Shown here piece after piece: positions 50,772 to 59,446 of a stretch of DNA of 64,000 nucleotides (the stretch's first letter is position 1; each line of letters starts with the position of its first letter). The DNA is from UBA6265 sp964526965 (GTDB lineage: Bacteria; Chloroflexota; Chloroflexia; Thermomicrobiales; UBA6265), in the NCBI GenBank assembly GCA_964526965.1, contig CAZGML010000007.1, positions 39,957-103,956 on the forward strand, in the 5' to 3' direction. The position numbers were made by a program, and so were the translations under genes. The notes under the pieces were generated by a model that made no database searches, was not told where the DNA came from, and worked only from the letters and a program-made list of their open reading frames with translations.

Positions 50772-51965
50772 CTACAGGTTTTCGATTTCATCCTCGCTGT
50801 AGCCCAGTTCAAGCAACACCTCTCGCGTGTGCTCGCCGAGCAATGGTGGGCCGGAATGCATTTCCAGCGGCGTTTCATCGAATTGGTACGGGAATCCCGT
50901 AACCTCAACTTCGCCAATTGATGTGTGCGGCACCTTCACCCGGAGTTCCTGATCGGCGACTTGTGGGTCTTCCATGATCTCGCCGATGGTATTGATCGGT
51001 CCACATGGCACGGCAGCTGCATCTAGCTTCTCCACGATTTCACTCGTTGTCATGGTGCCCATCGCAACCTTAATCGATTCGTACAACGGCTCGATATTTT
51101 CCAGGCGATCTGCATTGGTCGTGTAACGCGAATCTGTTGCCTCTGCAGCCATGCCCAGGGCACCGCAGAACCGCTGCCAAATAGCATCGTTACCCACGGC
51201 GATATTTACGTATCCATCGGCGGTCGGGAACGTATCGTATGGGGTGATGATGGCGTGACGGTTGCCGTTGCGGGTGAGCACCTTGCCGGTGTTGAAGTAC
51301 GTGCCAGCCATGTAGGTGAGCATGGCAAGCTGCCCGCCGAGCATGCTGGTGGTGATGTACTGGCCCTTGCGCTCGGGATCCTTCTCCCTCGCATACAGCG
51401 CCGAAGCGATAGCCGTTGCCGTAAACATGCCTGCAGCAATATCGGCGATCGGCGGGCCGAACTTCACCGGCGGCCCATCCGGGAAACCCGTAACGCTGGC
51501 CATGCCGCTCATACCATTTACGATCAGATCGTAAGCTGTGCGATTGCGACTCGGACCGGTCTGCCCGAAGCCGGAGATACTGCCGAAAATCACGGATGGA
51601 TTTCGCTCAAGCACAGCCTCGTGGCCGAACCCGAGGCGATCTATCACGCCGGGGGCAAAGTTCTCCACCACCACATCAGACTGGTCGATCAGCTTCCAGA
51701 GCGCTTCCTTACCGAACTCGCTTTTGAGATCGAGTTCAACCGAGCGCTTGTTCCGGTTCACGCTCATAAAGTAGCTGGATTCGCCTTCAACAAACGGAGG
51801 GCCCCAGTGTCGGGTATCATCGCCGGCTCCGGGCCGTTCGATTTTGATCACATCGGCACCGAGGTCGCCCAGCATCATGGTGCAATAGGGGCCGGTCATC
51901 ACCCGGGTAAGATCGAGCACGCGAATGCCGGCCAGTGGTCCAGAACGATCAGGAGAATTGTTCAC
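50772..51965 (-). CDS. CaiB/BaiF family (class III) CoA-transferase
   Basis: The 397-aa protein has the class III CoA-transferase layout: LAGIRVLDLTRVMTGPYCTMMLGDLGADVIKIE at the start, GDDTRHWGPPF, FMSVNRNKRSVELDLKS, VVVENFAPGVIDRLG, GFGQTGPSRNRTAYD with the probable catalytic Asp, and PVKFGPPIADIAAGM. It moves CoA between carboxylic acids through an acyl anhydride. The acids are not visible from context: neighbours are a DUF302 protein and a rhomboid protease. The start is a GTG. Confidence 0.92.
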   Translation of the reverse strand: MNNSPDRSGPLAGIRVLDLTRVMTGPYCTMMLGDLGADVIKIERPGAGDDTRHWGPPFVEGESSYFMSVNRNKRSVELDLKSEFGKEALWKLIDQSDVVVENFAPGVIDRLGFGHEAVLERNPSVIFGSISGFGQTGPSRNRTAYDLIVNGMSGMASVTGFPDGPPVKFGPPIADIAAGMFTATAIASALYAREKDPERKGQYITTSMLGGQLAMLTYMAGTYFNTGKVLTRNGNRHAIITPYDTFPTADGYVNIAVGNDAIWQRFCGALGMAAEATDSRYTTNADRLENIEPLYESIKVAMGTMTTSEIVEKLDAAAVPCGPINTIGEIMEDPQVADQELRVKVPHTSIGEVEVTGFPYQFDETPLEMHSGPPLLGEHTREVLLELGYSEDEIENL

Positions 51966-52080
51966 AGGAAATGCCTCAAGAGGTGAAACGATTCGTCAGT
52001 GAAGGCATCATACCATCGAAAATGGCCCTGTTGGTTCACGCTGATCCTGGGGCGGGCAGGGCAGCCTCAGGCTACCGAGG

Positions 52081-52809
52081 CTAACGTCGGCGTCCGGGCC
52101 CCATTCCCCAACTCCTGGTATTGCTTTGATTCCTTCGGGAGGCGCGCTGGTTCACTAACCGACTCTTGTCGGCCAGTGGCCGTACCAGCAAGTAGCCGGC
52201 AATGAAGCCACCAATGTGCGCAAAGAAGGCAACCCCGCCCCCGGTGGTCTCCTGGCCGAGAGAGAAGATTCCCAATACCAGTTGAATGAGGAACCAGTAA
52301 CCGATCATCAACCAGGCTGGCAACATGGTGGACGTGATGAATATACCGAGGATGATCAGGGTATGAATGCGGCCGTGAGGGAATAGCACGATATACGCCG
52401 CCAGGAGCCCGGAAACAGCGCCACTGGCGCCCACCATCGGCACGAGGGTGTCTGTATCCACCAGGATCTGCGCCACTCCCGCAGCGATAGCCGTAGCCAG
52501 GTAGAAGAAGATGTACTTGATATGACCAAGCACATCCTCGACGTTGTCGCCAAAGATCCAGAGAAAGAGCATATTGCTGCCGAGATGGAACCATGACCCA
52601 TGCATGAACGCACTGGTGATGAGGGTGTGGATCTGCTCGCCTGAGGAAACACGAGCCGGAATAAGAGCCCAATCCGCGATGAACTGCAGATGGTCGCGCT
52701 GGCTCAGAATTGATTGGTACGCAAAGATCACGACATTTATCGCGATCAATGCCCACGTCACGTATGGCTGGGTTCTTCGACCACTGTTGTCATCACTGAT
52801 CGGCAGCAT
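52081..52809 (-). CDS. Rhomboid family intramembrane serine protease
   Basis: The 242-aa protein has six or seven membrane helices and rhomboid hallmarks: FMHGSWFHLGSNMLFLWIFG, the catalytic serine in VGASGAVSGLLAAY, and the His in FFAHIGGFIAGYLL. The C-terminal tail is Arg-rich. It cleaves other membrane proteins within the bilayer. An upstream ATG at 52833 is possible, but the chosen ATG has AGGA at good spacing. The gene lies downstream of the YtxH pair but behind its terminator. Confidence 0.92.
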   Translation of the reverse strand: MLPISDDNSGRRTQPYVTWALIAINVVIFAYQSILSQRDHLQFIADWALIPARVSSGEQIHTLITSAFMHGSWFHLGSNMLFLWIFGDNVEDVLGHIKYIFFYLATAIAAGVAQILVDTDTLVPMVGASGAVSGLLAAYIVLFPHGRIHTLIILGIFITSTMLPAWLMIGYWFLIQLVLGIFSLGQETTGGGVAFFAHIGGFIAGYLLVRPLADKSRLVNQRASRRNQSNTRSWGMGPGRRR

Positions 52810-52945
52810 GAATCCTGCACCATCCAGACGCATGATTCCCGGGTGGTTTCATCACCCAGGGATCAATCCGAAATCCGACACTCTCCAGTGTACTACTGGC
52901 TGACAGAATCCCAATTGCTAACGATACGCACGGCTCATTAGCGCA

Positions 52946-52982
52946 AAAAGGCGCGAGCGGTGGTGTACCGCTCGCGCCTTTT
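52946..52982 (-). terminator. Terminator of the YtxH-like pair
   Basis: AAAAGGCGCGAGCGG (52946-52960) and CCGCTCGCGCCTTTT (52968-52982) pair perfectly around a 7-base loop, 11 bases after the stop of the 47-aa gene. The stem ends in TTTT on either strand. Confidence 0.88.
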
Positions 52983-52993
52983 GAAAATCGATT

Positions 52994-53137
52994 TTATGAT
53001 GTTGCGCTGTCCATCGAGCCACTGACCCAATCGATCAGTTTCTTGCGGTTCTCCTCGCCGCTGCCGGGGGAGAAGAGCAATCCAACGATAAGCCCATAAA
53101 CAAAGAACTTTACCGCTGTGCGGGCGTTGCGAATCAT
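52994..53137 (-). CDS. 47-aa YtxH-like small membrane protein
   Basis: A small gene below usual length cut-offs. It starts with ATG behind AGGAGGATTGACAAC and encodes MIRNARTAVKFFVYGLIVGL, then LFSPGSGEENRKKLIDW and ends SMDSATS. The single membrane helix followed by Leu-Phe-Ser-Pro-x-Ser-Gly-x-x-x-Arg-Lys-Lys is the YtxH signature (family form LLFAPKSGKETRKK). It lies 24 bases after the 259-aa YtxH-like gene on the same strand and just before a strong terminator, so it completes a two-gene unit. Function of the family is unclear; stress and envelope roles are assumed. Confidence 0.8.
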   Translation of the reverse strand: MIRNARTAVKFFVYGLIVGLLFSPGSGEENRKKLIDWVSGSMDSATS

Positions 53138-53161
53138 GTTGTCAATCCTCCTGATTGTCGA

Positions 53162-53941
53162 TTATTCCAGTCCGCCGAGCTTCGGGAACTGGCGCATCTT
53201 GTTGCCGGGCTTTGTCGCCTCACTGGATACAGGCTCAACCGGGCGAGATTCATCATCGGCAGTTGTTGAACCAGCGGTTGCCAGTTGATCGGTGCGAGGC
53301 TGATCGGTCTCGTCAGCCTGGTCGGCCTTGTCGTCGGATTCGTCAGTCGCCTCTGGTGCCGGCTCTCCCCAGGAGAATCGCTGGGCCCGGATACTCTCCA
53401 TGCCATACGCGCCATCATTTGGTGGCGCCAGGCGGGATGGGGCAGCGGGCTCGCGCGCGTGTGCGGGCTCGGTGACCGGATCCTCTTCGAACGTCTGGGC
53501 ACCGGCCTCAGGGGCAGGTTCTCCCCAGGCGAATCGCTTGGCCCGCACACCGGTACCGGAGGTTGTCCGGTCGCTACCAGGATCTGGGGTCGCATCGGCT
53601 GCCTCGAATGGGGCCTCTGGAACCTTCGGCTCTGCCGCGACAACGCGTTTGGTTTCAGCGGTGTCGCTTACACCGTTTCCGTTGGCGGTTTTGCCGAGTT
53701 CAACGCCCACCAACGGCGCGAGTGTTTGCTCCACCCTGGTGAGAATCTTGTCTGCGGTGCCGGGGGTATATGTTTTGTCTGTAGAGATGTCATCTCGCTG
53801 GGCAACGGGACCGGAAGCGAGTCTGCCGCGCAGCTCCTGGCCACTCATCGGAGTTTTCCAGAGTGCGTAGGCTGCACCGGCTACTGCCCCCAGAACGGCG
53901 CCAGCAATCCACATCTTGTTGCCGTTCTTCTTCTTGGCCAC
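53162..53941 (-). CDS. YtxH-like protein with long disordered tail
   Basis: The 259-aa protein starts KKKNGNKMWIAGAVLGAVAG with a single Gly/Ala-rich helix and a TPMSGQELRGRL motif of YtxH type (residues 10-42). The remaining 200 residues are acidic, Pro-, Ala- and Thr-rich, predicted disordered, and carry the repeat RAKRFAWGEPAPEA / RAQRFSWGEPAPEA twice (about residues 132-145 and 185-198). The repeat is probably a short linear binding motif. It is the first gene of the unit with the 47-aa protein. Confidence 0.8.
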   Translation of the reverse strand: MAKKKNGNKMWIAGAVLGAVAGAAYALWKTPMSGQELRGRLASGPVAQRDDISTDKTYTPGTADKILTRVEQTLAPLVGVELGKTANGNGVSDTAETKRVVAAEPKVPEAPFEAADATPDPGSDRTTSGTGVRAKRFAWGEPAPEAGAQTFEEDPVTEPAHAREPAAPSRLAPPNDGAYGMESIRAQRFSWGEPAPEATDESDDKADQADETDQPRTDQLATAGSTTADDESRPVEPVSSEATKPGNKMRQFPKLGGLE

Positions 53942-54059
53942 TGTGTATCCTTCCTCGTACTATCATCGTGCCTACGTGAACCCACGCCGCGCACGTACTA
54001 CTCGATAGACGTACAGTTTATCGCCATTTGCATGCCACGCGCTGAGCCGAGGAGAACCG

Positions 54060-55235
54060 TTGCAAGATTCACCCACAAAAATGCACGAACGTATCGCTAC
54101 ACACATCCGTGAGAACGGCCCTGTGACCTTCGCCTGGTTTATGAACATGGCCCTTTATCATGATGAGCTGGGCTATTATCGTCAACCGGAGCGAAAGCCG
54201 GGGCGAGGTGGCGATTTCATAACCTCGCCTGAATTACACCCCTTTTTCGGAAACACGCTTGCACGGCAAGTGGCCGAAGCATGGGATGCACTCGATAAAC
54301 CCTATCATCTCATCGTTCGCGAACATGGTGCATCGTCCGGTGGATTGGCCTACGACATCATGGTGGCTCTCAGCGAAAAGGCGCCGGATGTGCTTGAAGC
54401 GCTGGATTACCGCCTGGTGGATGTGAACACGCACCGCCTCGGGGAAGCGATCGAGGCGATGGAGGAAGTCGGATTCGCCGATCGGGTTTCGGCAGAACAC
54501 CCGGATTCGCTGAAGCCGGAGCCAGGCCTCATCATCGCCAATGAGGTTGCCGATGCGCTTCCCGTGCACCGCTTCGTGGTGCGCAGTGGAACAATTCACG
54601 AGGTACTGGTGGACGTCAATGCGGATGGCAACTTCGTCGACTTCGAAGCCGCGCCAGAGCCAGACCTGCTAGCCACAATCCAGGCACACTTCAGGCAGCA
54701 CAGCATCTCGCTGCCAGAGGGCGCTCGCTTCGAATTCTCGCCGGCGGTGGCGGATTGGGGGCGGGATATCGCGAACTCGCTCACACAGGGCATGGCCGTG
54801 GTGATCGATTACGGCTACGAGGCGCCCGCACTCTACCAGGGACATTTATTAGAAGGAACCGTGCGAGGCTACTGGCAGCACACAGCTACGGATGATCCAT
54901 ATATCCGCGTCGGGCAGCAGGATCTCACCGCACATGTCGACTTCAGTTGGCTACAGCAGGCCGCCGAACGCGAGGGGATGCGAGCGCACGGCCTCACGAC
55001 GCAAGCCGATTACCTGACCAGGCTTGGGCTTGGCGACTGGCTGGTTGAACTCCAGCAGCAGCCAGATGTGGAATACGACGAATACTACCTCGCACAGAAC
55101 GCAACCATGCGGTTGATTGACCCAGCTGGCCTGGGGCGGTTCCGCGTGCTGGGTCTTTCGAAAAACCTGGCGGATGATTTCCGTCCGATCGGTTTCACCG
55201 AGCGCACGCTGGCAGACGATCTGGCCGATTTGTAG
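54060..55235 (+). CDS. MidA/NDUFAF7-like class I SAM methyltransferase (DUF185)
   Basis: The 391-aa protein matches COG1565/MidA: GPVTFAWFMNMALYHDELGYY, GRGGDFITSPELHPFFG, IIANEVADALPVHRFV and VVIDYGYEAPALYQG. Mitochondrial relatives methylate an Arg of complex I; the bacterial substrate is not known. The start is a TTG at 54060 with GAGGAGAACCG just before it; a later ATG (codon 8) is possible. Motif I is weakly conserved here (VREHGASSGGLAYDI), an uncommon form. Confidence 0.9.
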   Translation: MQDSPTKMHERIATHIRENGPVTFAWFMNMALYHDELGYYRQPERKPGRGGDFITSPELHPFFGNTLARQVAEAWDALDKPYHLIVREHGASSGGLAYDIMVALSEKAPDVLEALDYRLVDVNTHRLGEAIEAMEEVGFADRVSAEHPDSLKPEPGLIIANEVADALPVHRFVVRSGTIHEVLVDVNADGNFVDFEAAPEPDLLATIQAHFRQHSISLPEGARFEFSPAVADWGRDIANSLTQGMAVVIDYGYEAPALYQGHLLEGTVRGYWQHTATDDPYIRVGQQDLTAHVDFSWLQQAAEREGMRAHGLTTQADYLTRLGLGDWLVELQQQPDVEYDEYYLAQNATMRLIDPAGLGRFRVLGLSKNLADDFRPIGFTERTLADDLADL

Positions 55236-55257
55236 GCGTCACTTTTCGTTCGGCAGG

Positions 55258-55443
55258 TCACCTCGGTTGGCGGCCAACCCGGTTAATATTGATAACCGCG
55301 GCGATAATGATGACCGCACCGATCGCCTCCAGCACATACCCGAACGGCTTGGTCGCCTGCAGGCCGAGCCAGATGACGATGATGCCGATTGCAATGGCGA
55401 TCACCCTCGCGATGATCGTGTTCCAGGAACCCTTGGCGTCCAT
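55258..55443 (-). CDS. Small two-helix membrane protein
   Basis: The 61-aa protein starts with ATG behind AAGGAGGAAAG. Two hydrophobic helices (IIARVIAIAIGIIVIWLG and EAIGAVIIIAAVININ) are joined by LQATKPFGYVL, with a short basic tail. No family is recognised. It converges on the MidA-like gene, 22 bases apart. Confidence 0.75.
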   Translation of the reverse strand: MDAKGSWNTIIARVIAIAIGIIVIWLGLQATKPFGYVLEAIGAVIIIAAVININRVGRQPR

Positions 55444-55742
55444 CTCTTTCCTCCTTTGGCATGCCCCGATCATGCCGGATGACCAGCGTAATCGCAAGAG
55501 ATCTGGCGAACGCCTTGCTTCCATCACCAGGTTTACCCGTAAAGCGGGCACGAAACGGAAACCAGGTACAGCCAACTACCGTGTATATATCGACACCAGC
55601 AACCACGTAATTTGCTCAAAATTTATGACGGGGCTGAATGAAGTTAAGCCGCACAGGTGTCCGTATAGAACACCTGTTCCATTTTCTTGCATTCTTTGCT
55701 AGAGTGTGCGGGACAACTTTCCTTAATACCGCGAGATCAATC

Positions 55743-56686
55743 ATGCCTGTACAGATAGATCCAACGTCCAACGATATTATGGTGGACCACCTGCAGATGG
55801 TGGAACGCGTTATTACGGCCATGCGGAGTGAAACCGAACCGCTCACGCTGGAGGATTATGCCGAGATCGGTGGCTTGAGCCCGTATTATTTCAACCGCGT
55901 TTTCAAATCGGTTATCGGTATTCCACCGGGAGAATTCGCAACCAGCCTCCGGTTTGAACGCGCCAAGCAGATGCTGCTCACCACGCCTGCCAGCGTCACC
56001 GAAATCTGCATGGAGGTGGGCTATGGCAGCCTCGGAACCTTCAGCAGCCGGTTCAAGCACCTGGTGGGTGTTACCCCGGCCGCGTTCCGGCATTTGCCAG
56101 ACGAGATCACCGAGATCGATTTCAGCAAACCGATCTTCAATATCGACCCGCGGCAAACGCACATTCCCGGCCGGATTCGGGGCACCATGAGGTTCCCGTT
56201 CGAGTACAAGCCCAGCGTATTCATCGGCATCTTTCCGGATGCCATCGCGGTTTCACGACCGATTGTCGGCCGCATGATTCCTGAGCCAGGGCCGTTCGAA
56301 CTGCCGCATATTCCCTATGGAACGTGGTTGTTGCTCGCTGCAGCGATACCGCAGGTGGGCGATCCGCTAGAGCACCTGATGCCTGCGAAGCAGTTACTGG
56401 TGGCATCGGCGGGGCCGATTACCGTGGAGCCGGGCAAGGACGTGATCGATCAGGACCTTAACTTCCGGCTGCCACACCCGCTTGAACCGCNNNNNNNNNN
56501 NNNNNNNNNNNNNNNNNNNNNNNNNNNNNNNNNNNNNNNNNNNNNNNNNNNNNNNNNNNNNNNNNNNNNNNNNNNNNNNNNNNNNNNNNNAAGGACGTGA
56601 TCGATCAGGACCTTAACTTCCGGCTGCCACACCCGCTTGAACCGCCGGTCGTAACCGCATTGCCAGCGCTATTGATGAACGGCTAA
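55743..56686 (+). CDS. AraC-type helix-turn-helix regulator, interrupted only by an assembly gap
   Basis: The N-terminal domain (about residues 15-118) is a double helix-turn-helix of AraC type: LTLEDYAEIGGLSPYYFNRVF, FATSLRFERAKQMLL and VTEICMEVGYGSLGTFSSRF, ending GVTPAAFR. The C-terminal part is an unassigned ligand-type domain. The 100 Ns at 56491-56590, plus one of two identical 55-base copies, are an artefact; if 56491-56645 is removed the frame continues through LPHPLEPPVVTALPALLMNG to TAA at 56684-56686, giving an intact protein of about 262 aa. The ATG at 55743 fits the family better than the frame start 105 bases upstream. The regulated genes are unknown; FMN reductase and MFS genes are next door. 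Confidence 0.82.
56436..56645. other. Assembly gap with duplicated 55-base flanks
   Basis: 56436-56490 and 56591-56645 are identical 55-base sequences on both sides of 100 Ns. The length is typical of an assembler k-mer overlap. The real genome most likely has one copy and no gap. Confidence 0.93.
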
Positions 56687-57441
56687 CCCGTTTTCGCAAT
56701 TGGTCGGGCCGGAATGTTCGGCGCCTGGTGTGGTTGACGCAGCTGGGCGGCGAAGTAGAGCACTTCTTCCACCATCTCATCCATGCGATCGAGCACACGC
56801 TCGTCGGTGATGCTAACGGTCTCACGGTCTACCGCCTTCTCGGGGATAGCGATATGGGTGGGCACAGAAATGCCCTTCAGCCCCCGTACGACCTGTGTGA
56901 GTCCACTGAGAACGCCCATACTGGTCATACCGCCGTATGCCATGATGCCCACCGGTTTGCCACCGAGGTACTTAGGCTTGTCCCATCCCAGGAAGATCAA
57001 CGAATCCAGCAGGTTTTTGATGGCCCCGCTCATGGTGCCATGATACGTGGGTGAGCAAATGAGCAGTGCATCGGCCTCACGGATTTGATCCAGCAGCCAC
57101 GGCAGTGTGGGCGGATATTGTTCCAGCTTCCAATCGGTACGGAACATCGGCAGGTCCAGCTCGTAAATCGTTGTTCTCACCACGTCAGCGCCGGCGGCGG
57201 CGAATTTGTCCAGCGCGGCGTCGAGCGGAACCAGGCTCCAACTTTTCTCGCTTGTTGTGCCACCAATCCCGAGAATGCGGAGTGGGGGAGGCGGATCATC
57301 CTTGCGGATGGTTGGCCCTTCAATACCCAGTTCCTGCACGTACCACGAGGGATCTGGCTCCCGGTTCATCACATCCAGGGCAGTAGCATGCGCCGGCTGG
57401 GCCTCGTTGACATTTGGTTCGCGGCGAGAAGGCTTGGTCAT
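56683..57441 (-). CDS. NAD(P)H-dependent FMN reductase-like flavoprotein
   Basis: The 252-aa protein has an extra polar 50-residue N-terminus and then the flavodoxin-like reductase fold: RILGIGGTTSEKSWSLVPLD, YELDLPMFRTDW, ADALLICSPTYHGTMSGAIKNLLD (phosphate and flavin contact) and KPVGIMAYGGMTSMG. It reduces FMN or flavin-dependent acceptors such as quinones or azo compounds with NAD(P)H. Its stop overlaps the stop of the AraC-type gene on the other strand. The N-terminal extension is unusual for the family. Confidence 0.9.
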   Translation of the reverse strand: MTKPSRREPNVNEAQPAHATALDVMNREPDPSWYVQELGIEGPTIRKDDPPPPLRILGIGGTTSEKSWSLVPLDAALDKFAAAGADVVRTTIYELDLPMFRTDWKLEQYPPTLPWLLDQIREADALLICSPTYHGTMSGAIKNLLDSLIFLGWDKPKYLGGKPVGIMAYGGMTSMGVLSGLTQVVRGLKGISVPTHIAIPEKAVDRETVSITDERVLDRMDEMVEEVLYFAAQLRQPHQAPNIPARPIAKTG

Positions 57442-57507
57442 GAGTAATCCGATGGTAATACGAGCGTTTTACATGCCGTAATGATACCCACACAGGCCAC
57501 CCTGGCG

Positions 57508-58779
57508 TTAATCCACGTGCTTCATGGGTGACCAGATCCAGATGGCAACCACGTACGCCAGCACAATGAGTCCATTGAGCGCTACGGCCCACTGCAGGCC
57601 GATGACGTTTGCCATTGCCCCGGCTATCAGGCCGCCGGCCGGGCTCATGCCCCAGATCGAGGAGTAGGCCGCCATTACGCGTCCGCGATATTTTTCCTCG
57701 ACATTGAGCTGGATGAGCGTATCGTTCATCGTGGCGCCGATTCCATACCCAAGACCAACGAACGCAATGGCAACCAGGCTGACCAGGTAGATAGAGCTGA
57801 GCCCGTAAATAATGATCAGCACGGCGAAGAACGCCAGACCCCAAAGCACGATACGACCACGATTCGGCAGGTTGTTGAGCCGGGTAACGGAGAGCGTGCC
57901 GACCAGCGAGCCGATTCCGGCGGCTGTCATGAGATAGCCGAGCCCTTCCGGACCGCGATGAAGCACATCACTGGCAATAGCCGGTGTCATGGCGGTGTAG
58001 CTCATACCAATCACGATCGGGAAGAGGTCGTTCATGATCAACATGCGGATTTCAACATGACGCCAAATGTATTTGTATCCATCGATTACCGAGGCCAGCG
58101 GTTTCTGGATCGACGTTGATTTCGGTGGAGCCGTTGGTATCGTTGCAGCGAGGGTCAGGAGCACCAACAGGAACGGCACGGTTGCGACACCGGCCGTGAA
58201 GAAACTGGCTGCCAACCCCAGGAAGGCGATGATCCAGCCCGAAAGAGCAGGGCCAACCACACGCGCAGCGTTGAACGCCGCCGAGTTAATTGCCACTGCA
58301 CTGGGAAGCTCGCGGCGGGTGACCAGTGTCGGCAAAATGCTGAGCCGGGCCGGCCAGTCGAACGACGCACAGATTCCCACAATCACCGCGATGAGCGATA
58401 ACCAGGCAAACGTGACTTTATCGGTCATCACCAGCCAGGTAAGGAAGAGCATATTGGTGAGAATGGTGGCCTGCACCGCTATCAGCACCTTACGCCGGTC
58501 CACGCGGTCGAGGTAGGCGCCAGCAATCGGTGCGAAGATCAGTTGGGGTCCACTTTGAATAAGGCCAATAAGGCCAAGCAGGAACGGGTCTTCGGTAATT
58601 TCATATACCAGGTAGCCCATGGCCGTGACGCGGATCCACATCCCCATCATGGACATGCCCATGGTACTGACATACCTGGCGAAAACACCGTTCTTCAGGG
58701 CTTCCAGGGCCCCGGGTTTTGGCTCTGCTTGTACACCGTCGCTCACGGACGATGGATCATGAGTAGATGTATCTGACAT
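57508..58779 (-). CDS. MFS exporter (MFS_3/EntS-like)
   Basis: The 423-aa transporter has twelve predicted membrane helices and the MFS_3 pattern: FARYVSTMGMSMMGMWIRVTA, the loop PIAGAYLDRVDRRKVLI (motif A-like DRxxRR), SFDWPARLSILPTLV and VVGPALSGWIIAFLG. Relatives export siderophores and drugs. The ATG at 58779 with CAGGAATCC upstream was preferred to one 14 codons earlier. It is minus strand, separate from the FMN reductase by about 65 bases. Confidence 0.9.
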   Translation of the reverse strand: MSDTSTHDPSSVSDGVQAEPKPGALEALKNGVFARYVSTMGMSMMGMWIRVTAMGYLVYEITEDPFLLGLIGLIQSGPQLIFAPIAGAYLDRVDRRKVLIAVQATILTNMLFLTWLVMTDKVTFAWLSLIAVIVGICASFDWPARLSILPTLVTRRELPSAVAINSAAFNAARVVGPALSGWIIAFLGLAASFFTAGVATVPFLLVLLTLAATIPTAPPKSTSIQKPLASVIDGYKYIWRHVEIRMLIMNDLFPIVIGMSYTAMTPAIASDVLHRGPEGLGYLMTAAGIGSLVGTLSVTRLNNLPNRGRIVLWGLAFFAVLIIIYGLSSIYLVSLVAIAFVGLGYGIGATMNDTLIQLNVEEKYRGRVMAAYSSIWGMSPAGGLIAGAMANVIGLQWAVALNGLIVLAYVVAIWIWSPMKHVD

Positions 58780-59059
58780 GGATTCCTGGTTCAATAGCTG
58801 CTCGGCCGGGGCGGGCGCCAAAGTGGGCGATTCCCCGACACTTGCAAGCCATCATACCCGGGAAGTACGGGCAACGGTAGGGCATCACGCGTCCCCTGCC
58901 ATCGCTTACCTCGGGCACGTTGGCGAAGCCGGCATCCTCCCATCGATAGTTTGCAATACTGGCTTGCCATTCCAGGTGATTGGCGGGCAGTGATCTCCCC
59001 GATGCGTATAGATAGTAGGAGGACCTTTACCTCCCATACGATCGTCAGGAGGCAACCCA
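58780..59059. other. Divergent intergenic region before the capsid-type gene pair
   Basis: About 280 bases without a gene. Near its right end GGAGG-ACCTTTA-CCTCC (about 59019-59035) can form a small stem just upstream of the AGGAGGCAACCCA ribosome site of the 108-aa gene, and might mask or copy a ribosome site. Confidence 0.4.
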
Positions 59060-59386
59060 GTGTCAGATTCAGATCGTTTCTCAGAACCCGTACCGGTAGT
59101 CGTCGATGAAGAGACCGCGGAGGCACCGAGCGACCTCGATCAGGTTCGCCAGCTCATCCTCGCGTCGCATACGGATCTCGTGCCGGAACTCGTGCAAGGC
59201 GATTCCATCACCGATCTCGTCACCAGCATTGAGCCAGCACGAGAGGCGTACACCCGCATTGTCGATTCCCGACCGCAACCGGTCACGATTCCGGCCGGTG
59301 GCAACGCCCCGGTTGGTATCGATATCGATACGCTCCCCACATCCGAAAAGCTCCGACGTGGGCTCGCCGGAACCAACCGCTCGTAA
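59060..59386 (+). CDS. Hypothetical 108-aa protein upstream of the capsid-type gene
   Basis: The 108-aa protein starts with GTG directly after AGGAGGCAACCCA. It is acidic and soluble, with an alpha-helical middle (DLDQVRQLILASHTDLVPEL) and a C-terminal VTIPAGGNAPVGIDIDTLPT followed by a basic KLRRGLAG tail. No family is recognised. Its stop lies 60 bases before the HK97-type gene on the same strand, the place where phages encode scaffold, protease or decoration proteins, and where encapsulin operons encode cargo. The basic tail could be a targeting peptide; that is an inference. Confidence 0.7.
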   Translation: MSDSDRFSEPVPVVVDEETAEAPSDLDQVRQLILASHTDLVPELVQGDSITDLVTSIEPAREAYTRIVDSRPQPVTIPAGGNAPVGIDIDTLPTSEKLRRGLAGTNRS

Positions 59387-59446
59387 ACCGATCAACCTCT
59401 GCCCAACCCATCGCCGCAACGGCGGTGAATGAAAGGACCCCCTGAA

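Noticed and set aside
56436..56645. Genuine tandem duplication or frameshift in the AraC-type gene
   Set aside because: The copies are exactly identical, 55 bases long and flank a 100-N gap, which is an assembler overlap rather than biology.
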